Assembly: GCA_002344135.1 (NCBI GenBank)
Contig: DDTO01000002.1
Span: 608,794-672,793 of the forward strand
Reading direction: 5' to 3'
Length of the DNA stretch: 64,000 nt
Source of the DNA: Chthonomonas sp. UBA2362
GTDB lineage: Bacteria; Armatimonadota; Fimbriimonadia; Fimbriimonadales; Fimbriimonadaceae
In this document: positions 24,874-33,766 of the stretch, one piece after another
Layout of the letters: every line of letters begins with the position of its first letter
Numbering within the stretch: the stretch's first letter is position 1
Made by a program: the position numbers and the translations under genes
The notes under the pieces: generated by a model
The model's database searches: none
Seen by the model: only the letters and a program-made list of their open reading frames with translations
Told to the model about the DNA's origin: nothing

Positions 24874-25126
24874 CGACGAGTTCTCCCGTACTGAGCCGTT
24901 TGGCGAGGGTTTCCTGAGAGATCGCGGACAGGATCACCGCCTCGCCGGTCGTGAAGATGACCGCCTTGGTTCGCCGCCCTTGGGTAGCGTCGATCAGATG
25001 GCCGGTCTTGCGCAGATTCTGGACAAGTCGGCGCATCGGGGCGGACTCGCTGCTGACCAGTGCCACGATTTTGTCCGTGAGCACATAGTTGTAGAAGCCG
25101 ACGTTGAGGACGGGCGGAGTGGCCAT
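24860..25126 (-). CDS. RemA-like (DUF370) regulatory protein
   Basis: An 88-residue protein. LNVGFYNYVLTDKIVALVSS, ESAPMRRLVQ, LIDATQGRRTKAVIF and VILSAISQETLAKRL match DUF370/RemA, a LytTR-like DNA-binding ring protein that activates matrix and osmoprotection genes in Bacillus subtilis. Here it is immediately upstream of mreB with overlapping ends, so it is co-transcribed with a cell-shape gene, a linkage that suggests a role in envelope or division genes. The RGD/RRT basic patch used for DNA binding is present (GRRTK). Confidence 0.88.
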   Translation of the reverse strand: MATPPVLNVGFYNYVLTDKIVALVSSESAPMRRLVQNLRKTGHLIDATQGRRTKAVIFTTGEAVILSAISQETLAKRLSTGELVGDEE

Positions 25127-25226
25127 TCGATCTTATTGCTCGTTCGAATCCGATGGTCCGGCACACGCACGAACCGTCGCCGGGCCGTGAGTCGGTCCCG
25201 GCGAACGGTTCGCGACGTGAGCCGAT

Positions 25227-25553
25227 CTAGTTTCCGCCGGCAGCGCCCGAGACGCCGACCGTGAACTGGCTGCCGCCGGGAGGCGGGGCGCCGCCTGCTG
25301 CGGCTCCTCTACCGCCGCCGCCACCACTGGGGGCCCTGCTGCCACCTGCTTGCTGGCCTTGGTTGGCGGCCCCGCCCGGAAGCTTGTCCGCCATGACGAC
25401 CGCGCCCGGCTGGAAGCTGGGCTCGGTCAGGAGGACCTGCTCGGGAATCGGCGGCCTCACCGGTTCTTTCTGCGTGAAGATGAACACGCAGAGGAAGATG
25501 ATGGCGAGGACGACCGCGACGGCCGAGATGATCATATCGTTTTGGCTCTTCAC
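25227..25553 (-). CDS. small single-pass membrane protein with Gly/Pro-rich tail
   Basis: A 108-residue protein with a GTG start (GGAG six bases upstream). Residues 6-27 form one membrane helix (DMIISAVAVVLAIIFLCVFIF) followed by TQKEPVRPPIPEQVLLTEP and then a disordered tail of Gly, Ala and Pro (SGGGGGRGAAAGGAPPPGG). The tail is probably periplasmic. It lies between leuS (25616) and the remA-like gene (25126) on the same strand and may be part of that transcript. No family recognised. Confidence 0.6.
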   Translation of the reverse strand: MKSQNDMIISAVAVVLAIIFLCVFIFTQKEPVRPPIPEQVLLTEPSFQPGAVVMADKLPGGAANQGQQAGGSRAPSGGGGGRGAAAGGAPPPGGSQFTVGVSGAAGGN

Positions 25554-25615
25554 AACGTTCTCCGAACTCGCATGGCTATTCTAGCATGACGCTCCGACTC
25601 GGCATAAATGTCACA

Positions 25616-28459
25616 TCAATTCGCGACGATGTTCACGAGCCGCCCGGGAACGACGACGACCTTCCGAACGGTCTTTCCCTCGAGGTGGGTCTGTACCTTG
25701 GCCGAAGCCCTTGCCGCGGACTCCATTTCGATCTGCGAGGCCCCGGCCGGCATCGTCAGGGTGTCACGGAGCTTGCCGTTCACCTGGATCGCGATCTGGA
25801 CTTCGTCGTCGGCCGCCAGGGCGGGATCGCCCGTCGGCCAGTCGTGCAGGAAAGTAAATCCCGCGTTCCCGATGGACTCCCACAATTCGTCTGCCGAATG
25901 CGGGGCGGCCGGAGAGAGGATCAAGATCAGGCTTTCGAGCGCTTCGCTGAGGGCCAGCCTCAGGGCGGGATCGGGATCGGGGCTCTTGCGAATCGCCTCG
26001 TTGACCTCGTTGACGAAGGTCATCAGGCACGATATGTAGGTGTTGAAAGCGAACCGCTCGATGTCGTGCGTCGATTTGAGGATCGCCTTGTGGGTGGCTC
26101 GCCGCACGTCTCTGGCCACGCCTTCCATATCAATAGCGTCGATCGATGTCTTCCACTGCCGGTCGTAGTGCGGCGCGAGTTCGGCCACGAGCTTGAACAC
26201 GCGGGAGAGAAACCGAACGGCGCCCGTCGCTCCTTCCTCCGACCAAGGCACGCTCTGCTCGAAGGGCGCGACGAACAACTCGAAGATCCGAACGCCGTCG
26301 GCCCCATACTTCTCGACGGCTTCTTCGGGTGTCACGACATTCCCCTTGGACTTGCTCATCTTCTCCATGCGGAAGAAGACTTCTTCGGGCGGCAAGGCCC
26401 GTGCCTCGTCGAAGGTGATCTGGATGCCCTCCTGGCCAACGCTGAGCTTCTCCCCGGGACGCGGTTTTCGAAAGGGCGTGGGGGCGAGCAGCATGCCTTG
26501 GTTCTGTAGCCTTTGAAATGGTTCGTCGACGGGCACGTAGCCGGCATCGAAGAGAACCTTCGTCCAGAACCGCGCGTACAGCAGGTGCATCACCGCATGC
26601 TCGGCCCCCCCGACGTAAGCGTCCACCGGCATCCAGTAGTCGACTTTGTCTTTGTCCCAGGCGCGATCTTCGTTGTGGGGGTCGCAGAAACGCAGGAAGT
26701 ACCAGCTCGAACAGGCGAACCCTCCCATGGTGTCGGTTTCTCGCCGCCCGAGACGTCCGTCGAGGTCGGTAACGTTCACGAACTCGGGAATGCGGGTTAA
26801 GGGTGACGATCCGTCGCCGCTGGGTTCATAGTTCTCGACCTCGGGCAGGTACACGGGCAGTTGATCGTCCGGCACGAGTTGTTCTTCGCCGTCCTTGGTG
26901 TGGATGACGGGGATCGGGCAACCCCAGTAGCGCTGACGGGAGATGAGCCAGTCACGCAGCTTAAAGTTGACCTTGCGCTCGCCGATGCCGAGGCCTTCGA
27001 TCCATTCGCCGAGCCTGCGCTGGCCTTCGGCGACAGTGAGGCCCTCGTACTCGCCGCTGTTGACCATGACCCCGTCCTTGGCGGGGAAGGGCAGTGGCTC
27101 GTTCGCGCCGACTGCCGAGTCGATCACACGAACCACTTCTAGGCCGAACTTGCCGGCGAATTCGAAGTCTCGCTCGTCGTGCCCGGGCACCCCCATGATC
27201 GCACCGGTTCCGTAGTTCATCAAGACGTAGTCGGCGATCCAGATCGGGACCCGGGCGCCGTTGGCGGGGTTGATCGCGTACGCGCCGCTGAACACGCCGG
27301 TCTTCTCGCGCTCGGCGGCGAGCCGATCCTGCTCGCCCATCGAGGCGGCTTCGGTTCGATAGTTTCGGATCGCCTCGGCGGTTTCCGAGTCTGCCTGGGC
27401 GATCAGAGTCTCGACGAGCGGGTGCTCGGGCGCGATCACGCAAAACGTGACGCCGAAGATCGTGTCGATTCGGGTCGTGAAGACGCGCAGATAGGGGACT
27501 TTGTCCTGGACTTTGACCTGAATCTTCTCTGCGTGCCGTTCGAAGTCGTCCATGGCCTTTTCGAAGGCCGTCGGCCCTTCGATGGATCGTGCGGCGTCCT
27601 CGATGGACGCGGCCAAACGTCGAGCTTGTTCGACTTCGGGAGAAGGCTGTACTTCAATGGCGACTTCGGTGCGAAGCGCTTCCAGGTCGGGGTCACCGGG
27701 CATGGGGAGCGGACCGGAATCGGCCCGAGATGCCGCCGGCCCGCCGAAGACGACCCGCATCGAAAACTCGACGCCCTCGCTCCGGCCGATCCAGTTCCGC
27801 TGCATTTGCTTGATGCCTTCGGGCCAATCGATCTTGTCGAGATCGTCGAGAAGTCGCTGAGCATAAGCGGTGATCTTGAAGAACCACTGCGGGATCCACT
27901 TCTTCTCGACGGGCGTGCCGCATCGCCAGCAGAGGCCGCCTTGGACTTCTTCGTCGGCAAGAACCGTATTATCGACCGGGCACCAGTTCACGCTCGCTGG
28001 CTTGCGATAGGCCAGCCCTCGCTGATACAGGACCTTAAAGATCCACTGGGTCCACTTGTAGTAGCTCGGATCGCTGCTCTTGAACGAGCGGGACCAGTCG
28101 TAGGAAATGCCGACGAGGTCCATCTGCCGACGGTAGGTTTCGGCGTAGCGGTCGATCATTGGCGCGGGAGTCGTCTTCTTGGCGATCGCCTCGTTTTCGG
28201 CGGGGAGTCCGAATGCGTCGAACCCCATAGGATGGAGCACGTTGAAGCCCTGCATGGTCTTCATGCGGCAGAGGACGTCCGTCGGAATGTAGTTTCGGCA
28301 GTGGCCCACGCTCAGGCCCGCCCCGCTGGGATATGGGAAGAAGTCGAGGCCATAAAACTTGGGCCGCCCGGGTTCTTCGCGAGTGCGAAAGAGGTCGGCT
28401 TCGGCCCATCGCTTTCGCCACCTCGCCTCGAATTGCACAGGTTCGTAGCGATCGGCCAT
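25616..28459 (-). CDS. leuS: leucyl-tRNA synthetase
   Basis: A 947-residue class I synthetase. The HIGH-type signature is PYPSGAGLSVGHCRNYI and the KMSKS loop is KMSKSKGNVVTPEEAVEKYG. The CP1 editing domain (PYLRVFTTRIDTIFGVTFCV ... TGAIMGVPGHDERDFEFA) includes the Thr-rich editing motif. The C-terminal domain ends VVVPGRLVNIVAN. It charges tRNA-Leu and edits mischarged norvaline or isoleucine. It is longer than E. coli LeuS (860) mainly by an insert around residues 255-315. TACAAT precedes the ATG by nine bases, suggesting a very short leader. A tRNA-Leu(CAG) gene is at the right end of the window. Confidence 0.98.
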   Translation of the reverse strand: MADRYEPVQFEARWRKRWAEADLFRTREEPGRPKFYGLDFFPYPSGAGLSVGHCRNYIPTDVLCRMKTMQGFNVLHPMGFDAFGLPAENEAIAKKTTPAPMIDRYAETYRRQMDLVGISYDWSRSFKSSDPSYYKWTQWIFKVLYQRGLAYRKPASVNWCPVDNTVLADEEVQGGLCWRCGTPVEKKWIPQWFFKITAYAQRLLDDLDKIDWPEGIKQMQRNWIGRSEGVEFSMRVVFGGPAASRADSGPLPMPGDPDLEALRTEVAIEVQPSPEVEQARRLAASIEDAARSIEGPTAFEKAMDDFERHAEKIQVKVQDKVPYLRVFTTRIDTIFGVTFCVIAPEHPLVETLIAQADSETAEAIRNYRTEAASMGEQDRLAAEREKTGVFSGAYAINPANGARVPIWIADYVLMNYGTGAIMGVPGHDERDFEFAGKFGLEVVRVIDSAVGANEPLPFPAKDGVMVNSGEYEGLTVAEGQRRLGEWIEGLGIGERKVNFKLRDWLISRQRYWGCPIPVIHTKDGEEQLVPDDQLPVYLPEVENYEPSGDGSSPLTRIPEFVNVTDLDGRLGRRETDTMGGFACSSWYFLRFCDPHNEDRAWDKDKVDYWMPVDAYVGGAEHAVMHLLYARFWTKVLFDAGYVPVDEPFQRLQNQGMLLAPTPFRKPRPGEKLSVGQEGIQITFDEARALPPEEVFFRMEKMSKSKGNVVTPEEAVEKYGADGVRIFELFVAPFEQSVPWSEEGATGAVRFLSRVFKLVAELAPHYDRQWKTSIDAIDMEGVARDVRRATHKAILKSTHDIERFAFNTYISCLMTFVNEVNEAIRKSPDPDPALRLALSEALESLILILSPAAPHSADELWESIGNAGFTFLHDWPTGDPALAADDEVQIAIQVNGKLRDTLTMPAGASQIEMESAARASAKVQTHLEGKTVRKVVVVPGRLVNIVAN

Positions 28460-28494
28460 AGGAGCGAGATTGTACCGGCAGGGCGGAGGGCCTT

Positions 28495-29988
28495 CTAGGG
28501 TCGCTTGCTTTGCTCATGCTCGCCGGGACCGATCGCGAACTTGACCGTCTTGAGGATCGGCGACCGCGTCGGGTCGTTGTCGCGAAGCTGGATGGTCACC
28601 GGCTTGTCCCAGAACTGCTTGGGTGTCCCGCTGATCTTGCCCGTCCAGGAGTCGATCGTCAGGCCAGGAGGAAGGTTTCCCTCGAACACGCGAAACTCGT
28701 ACATGGGAATCCCGCCGCTCGGCGCGAGATCCAGCACGAAGGGCCGACCGACCGTCCCCTTGACGGGCGCGTTCGGTGCCTCGAAGTTGAGGCGATCGAA
28801 GGGAGTGGTGTCCCGGAGCCGGTAGCCGATGGCCTGAAAGACGAGAAGGTCGGCCTTCGTGATGAGCCAGCGCTTGCGCGGCATATCGCCGCCGTATTCG
28901 TTCCCGAAAACGCCCACCTTACTCACGGGGTCGATCGTTTGGGAGAAGTGCTCGACCTCGCCGATCTTCGGATCGTGGCCTAGGTATCGCCGTAGGGTCT
29001 GCTCCGAGAAAGCCCCGTTCTCGATTCGATTGTCGAATGCAGGATGGACGCGGTGGTAAGCCAGCGCGTGGCCAAGCTCGTGACGGACGATCGAGTAGAA
29101 GTCGTTCGTCATCGTCGACATGTTCCCTGCCTTCCACCATTCACGATCGGGTTCGAGGGTGAGCCAGCCCATGCCGTTGTAGTTGCCGCTGGTTTCCATC
29201 GCGACGGTTCCGCTCCGACGAAGCCCCGTTCGTCGTCCTCCGACGGTATGCAGCCCGCCTCGATCGGATGCCGCCGCGCCAGAGCGTTTCTCGGGGCCGG
29301 TGATTCCGACGAAGTAAAGGAGCGTCCCGCTATAGGCTCGTGAGTTGCGAACTTCCCGCCCCGTGGCAAACCCCCCTGCGTCGAAGACGAAGGTCTTTTC
29401 CGTCTCGGAGGGGACCGGATCGAAGCTCGGCGAGGCGAGGAAGTACGCCCAATCCGCAGCCGCGGTCTTGGCGAGGTCGCGGAACTTGGCATCGGAGAAG
29501 AAACCGCTCTTGTCGCTACCGAAGTCGAGTTCCAAGTCGAACTCGGCGCCGCGGTCGGGCCGATCCTGGTCAAGAACCTTGATCGGGATCTCCATAACGG
29601 TCGTCGACTCGTTCGAGTCGGTGATCTCGATCCGAAGCGTATGCCGCTCGCTTTCGCCGTCTGTGTCGGGGAAGGTCGACATCCAGAACGAGGCTGGGCG
29701 GCGGTCCGAGTCGAGAAACAGCGTCTTCGAGGGCCCCTGCGGGCCGACCTCCGACCACAGATCGAACATCAGGCGTTCGCCGGTGGCGGTCAACTTGATG
29801 CGCGCAGGGAGGTAGAGCTTAGGGCCGGGAACGATCCGCATGCGAATCGCCGGGTTCGCGATGCGGCCCTCCCAGTCGACCAATGTGACGCCGACCTGGG
29901 CGAGGTCCCTGCCGAACATGTCCTGCAGCGCGATCGGTGGCGTTTTCGCTGCTGACGACTGACCCAGCACGATGGCGAACAGTAGCAT
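28495..29988 (-). CDS. secreted zinc metalloprotease-like protein with Ig-like domain
   Basis: A 497-residue protein with signal peptide MLLFAIVLGQSSAA. SIVRHELGHALAYHRVHPAFD contains HELGHALAYH, a zinc-protease HExxH with a further His four residues later; the metzincin consensus His is displaced, so exact class is uncertain. It is preceded by a beta-rich domain and followed by a putative Ig domain of the He_PIG type (GTVGRPFVLDLAPSGG ... FEGNLPPGLTIDSWTGKISG). The Ig domain suggests binding to a surface or polymer. It starts 10 bp after the aldehyde dehydrogenase stop on the same strand. The substrate is unknown. Confidence 0.65.
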   Translation of the reverse strand: MLLFAIVLGQSSAAKTPPIALQDMFGRDLAQVGVTLVDWEGRIANPAIRMRIVPGPKLYLPARIKLTATGERLMFDLWSEVGPQGPSKTLFLDSDRRPASFWMSTFPDTDGESERHTLRIEITDSNESTTVMEIPIKVLDQDRPDRGAEFDLELDFGSDKSGFFSDAKFRDLAKTAAADWAYFLASPSFDPVPSETEKTFVFDAGGFATGREVRNSRAYSGTLLYFVGITGPEKRSGAAASDRGGLHTVGGRRTGLRRSGTVAMETSGNYNGMGWLTLEPDREWWKAGNMSTMTNDFYSIVRHELGHALAYHRVHPAFDNRIENGAFSEQTLRRYLGHDPKIGEVEHFSQTIDPVSKVGVFGNEYGGDMPRKRWLITKADLLVFQAIGYRLRDTTPFDRLNFEAPNAPVKGTVGRPFVLDLAPSGGIPMYEFRVFEGNLPPGLTIDSWTGKISGTPKQFWDKPVTIQLRDNDPTRSPILKTVKFAIGPGEHEQSKRP

Positions 29989-29998
29989 GGAGCCGTTA

Positions 29999-31444
29999 TT
30001 AAACCTTCCCCGGATTGATTTGGACGGTCTTGATCTCGGTGTAGAACTCCATTGCGGCGGGTCCTTGTTCGCGCGAACCCGAACTGGATGCCTTCATTCC
30101 TCCGAAGGGGGCGTGGGGGTCGACGCCGGTAGTGTCACCGTTGACGCGGACCATGCCGGCCTCGATCCGGTCGATGTACCGGAGCGCAGACGCAACGTCG
30201 CTTGTGAAAAGCGACGCGCTCAGACCGTACTCCACTTCGTTCGCCACAGCGATGGCCTCGTCGAAGTCGTCGACGACGATGATCGCGAGTACCGGGCCGA
30301 ATACTTCCTCGCGCGCCAGCTGCGAGCGAGGATCGACGTCCCGGAAGACGGTGGGTGAAACGAAGAACCCCTTCGCCAGATCGTCGGGAATCGGGATCGA
30401 GATCGTCGGCTGGCCGGCATCGGCGACTGTTGCTCGTATGCGTTCCTGCGCCTCGCGGCTGATGACGGGGCCGACGGCGCAAGACGGATCGGTCACCGGG
30501 CCTAACCGGAGCGCCTCGATTCGCGCTTCCAGCCTTTCGAGGAAGGGTTCCAGGCACGCCCGCTGGACGACGGCGCGGCTGGTGGCCGTGCACTTCTGCC
30601 CCGCGTATCGCATCGCGCCGTTCGCCACCAGATCGGCGGCAAGAGCGAGATCGGCGTCCTCGAGCACGATGGCGACGTTCTTCCCTCCCATCTCGGTCTG
30701 GAACCGTGCGTTCCTCTCAGCAGCGGCAAGGGCGATCCTGCGTCCCACTCCGACAGACCCGGTGAAACTAACCGCGGCCACCCCATGATGTTCGGCCAAA
30801 GCCCGACCCACCACTCCACCGGAGCCTGGCACGACGTTGAAGACCCCATCGGGAATGGAAGCCGCGGCGGCCGTCTCGGCCAGGAGCGCTGCGACCCGAG
30901 TCGATGCTTCGGCCGGTTTGAGGATAACCGTGTTCCCGAAGGCGAGCGCGGGTGCGGCCTTCCAGATCGGGATAGCGAGGGGGAAGTTCCATGGCGTGAT
31001 CAGGCCGACCACCCCCACCGGCTGGCGCAAAGAGAATTGGAGCGAGCCGGCCACCTGGGGCGGAATCAGCTCGCCACACGCGTGGACCGCTGCTCCGGCG
31101 AAGTACCTCAGGATCATCTCGCATCGGCCAGCCTCGGCTCGTGCCTCGGCGATTGGCTTGCCGACCTCGCGGCACACCGCTTGGGCGAGTTCTTCGCTCC
31201 GCGCGGCCATCTGAGCCGCCCATTTGTATAGCAACTCGGCCCGCGCGGGGCCGGTCTTTGCTCGCCAACCCGGCAGGGCAGATGCAGCGGAATCGACCGC
31301 CGAATCGATCATGCCAGGCTCACCGGACCCGAATCGCAGGACCACGTCTGACGGGTCGCTGGGGTTGATGGACGTCAGTTCGTCACCCGAGGTGGCGCGG
31401 AACGAGCCCCCGACGAAGGCGGCGAGGGCAGGTACAGTGCTCAT
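29999..31444 (-). CDS. NAD(P)+-dependent aldehyde dehydrogenase, probably 2-oxoglutarate semialdehyde type
   Basis: 481 residues from ATG 31444 (an ATG six bases upstream is also possible). The family signatures are TPWNFPLAIPIWKAAPALAFG, FTGSVGVGRRIA, FQTEMGGKNVAIV (catalytic Glu region) and GQKCTATSRAVV (nucleophile Cys). The end FGGMKASSSGSREQGPAAMEFYTEIKTVQI is typical of succinate or 2-oxoglutarate semialdehyde dehydrogenases. It oxidises an aldehyde to the acid with NAD(P)+. The start codon lies five bases from that of a divergent proline-racemase-family gene; in hydroxyproline catabolism the last step is oxidation of 2-oxoglutarate semialdehyde, so this substrate is the best inference. 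Confidence 0.85.
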   Translation of the reverse strand: MSTVPALAAFVGGSFRATSGDELTSINPSDPSDVVLRFGSGEPGMIDSAVDSAASALPGWRAKTGPARAELLYKWAAQMAARSEELAQAVCREVGKPIAEARAEAGRCEMILRYFAGAAVHACGELIPPQVAGSLQFSLRQPVGVVGLITPWNFPLAIPIWKAAPALAFGNTVILKPAEASTRVAALLAETAAAASIPDGVFNVVPGSGGVVGRALAEHHGVAAVSFTGSVGVGRRIALAAAERNARFQTEMGGKNVAIVLEDADLALAADLVANGAMRYAGQKCTATSRAVVQRACLEPFLERLEARIEALRLGPVTDPSCAVGPVISREAQERIRATVADAGQPTISIPIPDDLAKGFFVSPTVFRDVDPRSQLAREEVFGPVLAIIVVDDFDEAIAVANEVEYGLSASLFTSDVASALRYIDRIEAGMVRVNGDTTGVDPHAPFGGMKASSSGSREQGPAAMEFYTEIKTVQINPGKV

Positions 31445-31448
31445 CGCC

Positions 31449-32402
31449 ATGAGTTTGGCCGATCCCCGCGCAATCGAGGTCGTCGATTCGCACACGGAAG
31501 GTGAACCGACCCGAGTGGTCGTGGCCGGCTGGCCGAAAGTGGAAGGCGAGACGATGATCGATCGCCGGGAGTTTTTGGCTCGGCATCACGACCACCTTCG
31601 CCGCAGCGTCGTCACCGAACCCCGTGGGCACGATGCGATCGTGGGCGCCCTGCTCCTGCCGCCAGTCGAACCAGGGAGCCACGCGGGGGTCGTGTTCTTC
31701 AATGACGTGGGCTACCTGGGGATGTGCGGCCACGGGTTGATGGGGGTCGCGCGAACGATGGCGTCGATGGGAATGGGGCCATCCGACCATCTCACGATCG
31801 ACACACCGGCGGGCACGGTCCACGCGCGGCTCCTCGGCGAAGCCGAAGTCGAGATTCGAAACGTGCCGCCGCTCGTTCATCGAAGGGACCTGGTCATAGA
31901 GGTACCCAGTCTCGGCAGCGTGGTCGGTGACGTCGTGTATGGCGGAAACTGGTTCTTCCTCACCCAGATTCCGAATGAACCGCTCGTCTACGCTCGCCGC
32001 GATCGCCTGCTGGAGCTCGCCCTACTGATTCGAAACGCTTTGGCTGAAGGCGGGGTGACGGGTGTCGAGGGCGCGATCATCGACCACGTCGAGTTCTCCG
32101 GACCACCCACGCGTCCCGACGCCGATTCGAAGAATTTCGTGCTGTGCCCCGGCAGGGCATACGACCGATCGCCCTGCGGAACGGGAACTTCCGCGAAGCT
32201 CGGTCTTCTCCACGCCAAGGGCCTCCTCGAGCCGGGCGAGCAGTACCGGCAGGAGAGCATCACCGGGAGCCTCTTCTCGGGAAGACTCGAAGAAGAGGGC
32301 GGCCTCCTGATCCCGTACCTCCGTGGATCAGCGCACATCACGGCTCACTCGAACTTGCGCTTCGATCCGAGCGACCCCTACCGTTGGGGCTTCTCGGTCT
32401 GA
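31449..32402 (+). CDS. proline racemase family protein, probable 4-hydroxyproline 2-epimerase
   Basis: 317 residues from ATG 31449. The catalytic cysteines are Cys93 in LGMCGHGLMG and Cys243 in DRSPCGTGTSA. Both are cysteines, which marks racemases/epimerases; the trans-3-hydroxyproline dehydratase branch has Thr at the second site. HTEGEPTRVV near the start is the family's substrate motif. The enzyme would convert trans-4-hydroxy-L-proline to cis-4-hydroxy-D-proline. The partner D-hydroxyproline dehydrogenase and deaminase genes are not in the window. TACAGT lies ten bases upstream, inside the coding region of the divergent aldehyde dehydrogenase. Confidence 0.85.
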   Translation: MSLADPRAIEVVDSHTEGEPTRVVVAGWPKVEGETMIDRREFLARHHDHLRRSVVTEPRGHDAIVGALLLPPVEPGSHAGVVFFNDVGYLGMCGHGLMGVARTMASMGMGPSDHLTIDTPAGTVHARLLGEAEVEIRNVPPLVHRRDLVIEVPSLGSVVGDVVYGGNWFFLTQIPNEPLVYARRDRLLELALLIRNALAEGGVTGVEGAIIDHVEFSGPPTRPDADSKNFVLCPGRAYDRSPCGTGTSAKLGLLHAKGLLEPGEQYRQESITGSLFSGRLEEEGGLLIPYLRGSAHITAHSNLRFDPSDPYRWGFSV

Positions 32403-32484
32403 CCTCGCGAAATGCAGCGCAAATCGTCGGGACCGACCTTCATGCGGGCCTCGTTTTGCCGTACTATTGAGTAGTAGGTCCGGC

Positions 32485-32883
32485 ATGAATTTGAACGTCA
32501 ACGCCCCGATCGCGATCGCCGTTTTGGCGGGCGGCTTGGTATGCGTGGCGGCAATCAGTCACTGCCTGTTCCTCTTAGGTCGGTGGCTCGGTGCACGGCC
32601 AGCCGGCCGTCGGACTCACCGACTGAGGCTTGCCGGAATCAGCCTGCTCTTCCTGTCATTCGGCATTCTGGCCGGACTCGTTCCCGACCGGTACCTCGAC
32701 CGGGTCACCCTTGCGGCGTTCGTCACCCTTGTGACCGTCCTCCCGATCAGTGCAGGTTTCGTCGCCGGTCGCTCCGCATTCGAGAGCCGGACCCGCCTGA
32801 GGATGCTCGAGCGAACCGAAGAATGGCTTGCCGAATGGGAGCGGGAGCATCAAAGCGCTTACCCCGACGAAGGCAGCCATTAG
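32485..32883 (+). CDS. small two- to three-pass membrane protein
   Basis: A 132-residue protein from ATG 32485 with three hydrophobic segments (APIAIAVLAGGLVCVAAISHCLFLL; LRLAGISLLFLSFGILAGLVP; VTLAAFVTLVTVLPISAGFVAG) and a charged helical cytosolic tail (RTRLRMLERTEEWLAEWERE). TACTATTGAGTAGTA, an imperfect palindrome, lies 9 bases before the start. Its 3' end overlaps the convergent PIG-L gene by 4 bp. No family recognised. Confidence 0.55.
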   Translation: MNLNVNAPIAIAVLAGGLVCVAAISHCLFLLGRWLGARPAGRRTHRLRLAGISLLFLSFGILAGLVPDRYLDRVTLAAFVTLVTVLPISAGFVAGRSAFESRTRLRMLERTEEWLAEWEREHQSAYPDEGSH

Positions 32884-33611
32884 AGCCACGGGCCCACCGC
32901 GTCGATCCAGCGGCGCCAAGTCGCCGATCGCTTCACCCTTTCCGCAAGTGAAATCGGCAGGTTCGGGCTGGAGTAGTCGAGGTGAGTTTGCCGTCGCATG
33001 CGTTCGGTCTCGGCAAGGTGGGGGGGCCTGAAAGTGAGTCGACCCAAGGCTTCGTAGCCCACCAAAATCGGCCAAATTCGCTGGCTCGGAAAGCCGCGAG
33101 CGCATTCGACCTTGAATCGCCGCTCGTCAGGAGTAAGCGAAATGACGTCCTCGCCGAACGGGTCCGCGAAGCGGTTGAGAGTTTGCAGGCGCCTTAAGTA
33201 CGTATGGTAGAGAGGCATCTCGTAGACCTCGGCGTGATCGAATGCCCGATTGACCAAAAGGTTAGTGGCATCATGGTCGATGTGTCCCTGCTCGAAGGCG
33301 CCGCAAACCACTCTGGTAGGGGCAATCTCCTTGGCCAATCGCTCGAACTCGGGCAACAAGATCCCGATCTCCTCCGCGATACGGCCGTCGGACCCGCCCA
33401 GGTAGAACTGGCGCTCGTCGGTAATCCCTACCCGCGCCATGTTGGCCCTGCCTTCTCGCTCCCGGACCGGCGTGTGGTGTGTGTAGGAGACGAACACGTC
33501 GGCTCCCGCAACGACGAGGCGACGCATCCAGGCGACGATCGCGAGCTCGTCGTCGGGATGCGTCGCGCAGATCAGCCAGCGGTGCCGGGGGTCGAGGTCG
33601 AACGCGGCCAC
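32880..33611 (-). CDS. PIG-L/LmbE family deacetylase
   Basis: A 243-residue protein. ATHPDDELAIVAWMRR is the HPDDE zinc-binding/catalytic motif and FEQGHIDHDA supplies the second ligand set (H-x-D-H). Family members remove acetyl groups from N-acetylglucosaminyl conjugates (for example MshB, BshB and N,N'-diacetylchitobiose deacetylases). The start is a GTG with AAAGGTG upstream. The YTHHTPVREREG loop and the long C-terminal section are not specific to any one member. It faces the membrane gene convergently. With the GH20 hexosaminidase in this window it could take part in amino-sugar use, but this is only inference. Confidence 0.85.
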   Translation of the reverse strand: MAAFDLDPRHRWLICATHPDDELAIVAWMRRLVVAGADVFVSYTHHTPVREREGRANMARVGITDERQFYLGGSDGRIAEEIGILLPEFERLAKEIAPTRVVCGAFEQGHIDHDATNLLVNRAFDHAEVYEMPLYHTYLRRLQTLNRFADPFGEDVISLTPDERRFKVECARGFPSQRIWPILVGYEALGRLTFRPPHLAETERMRRQTHLDYSSPNLPISLAERVKRSATWRRWIDAVGPWL

Positions 33612-33766
33612 GGATCACCTTTATGAAGCGTTTTTGTTCGATCGTGCAACACGCTGTCCGGCGAGAGGCACCGAAGGGGCAGGAGAAGAACATGACCGCC
33701 CCTTGCCAACAATACGATACGAGACGACGGCATATCGGTAATCTCCCCGTCCGAGGGCCCCGACGG

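Noticed and set aside
31224..31448. Extended N-terminus of the proline-racemase-family gene (open frame from 31224)
   Set aside because: The extension overlaps the start of the aldehyde dehydrogenase antisense and shows no conserved sequence; the family begins near MSLADPRAIEVVDSH at 31449.
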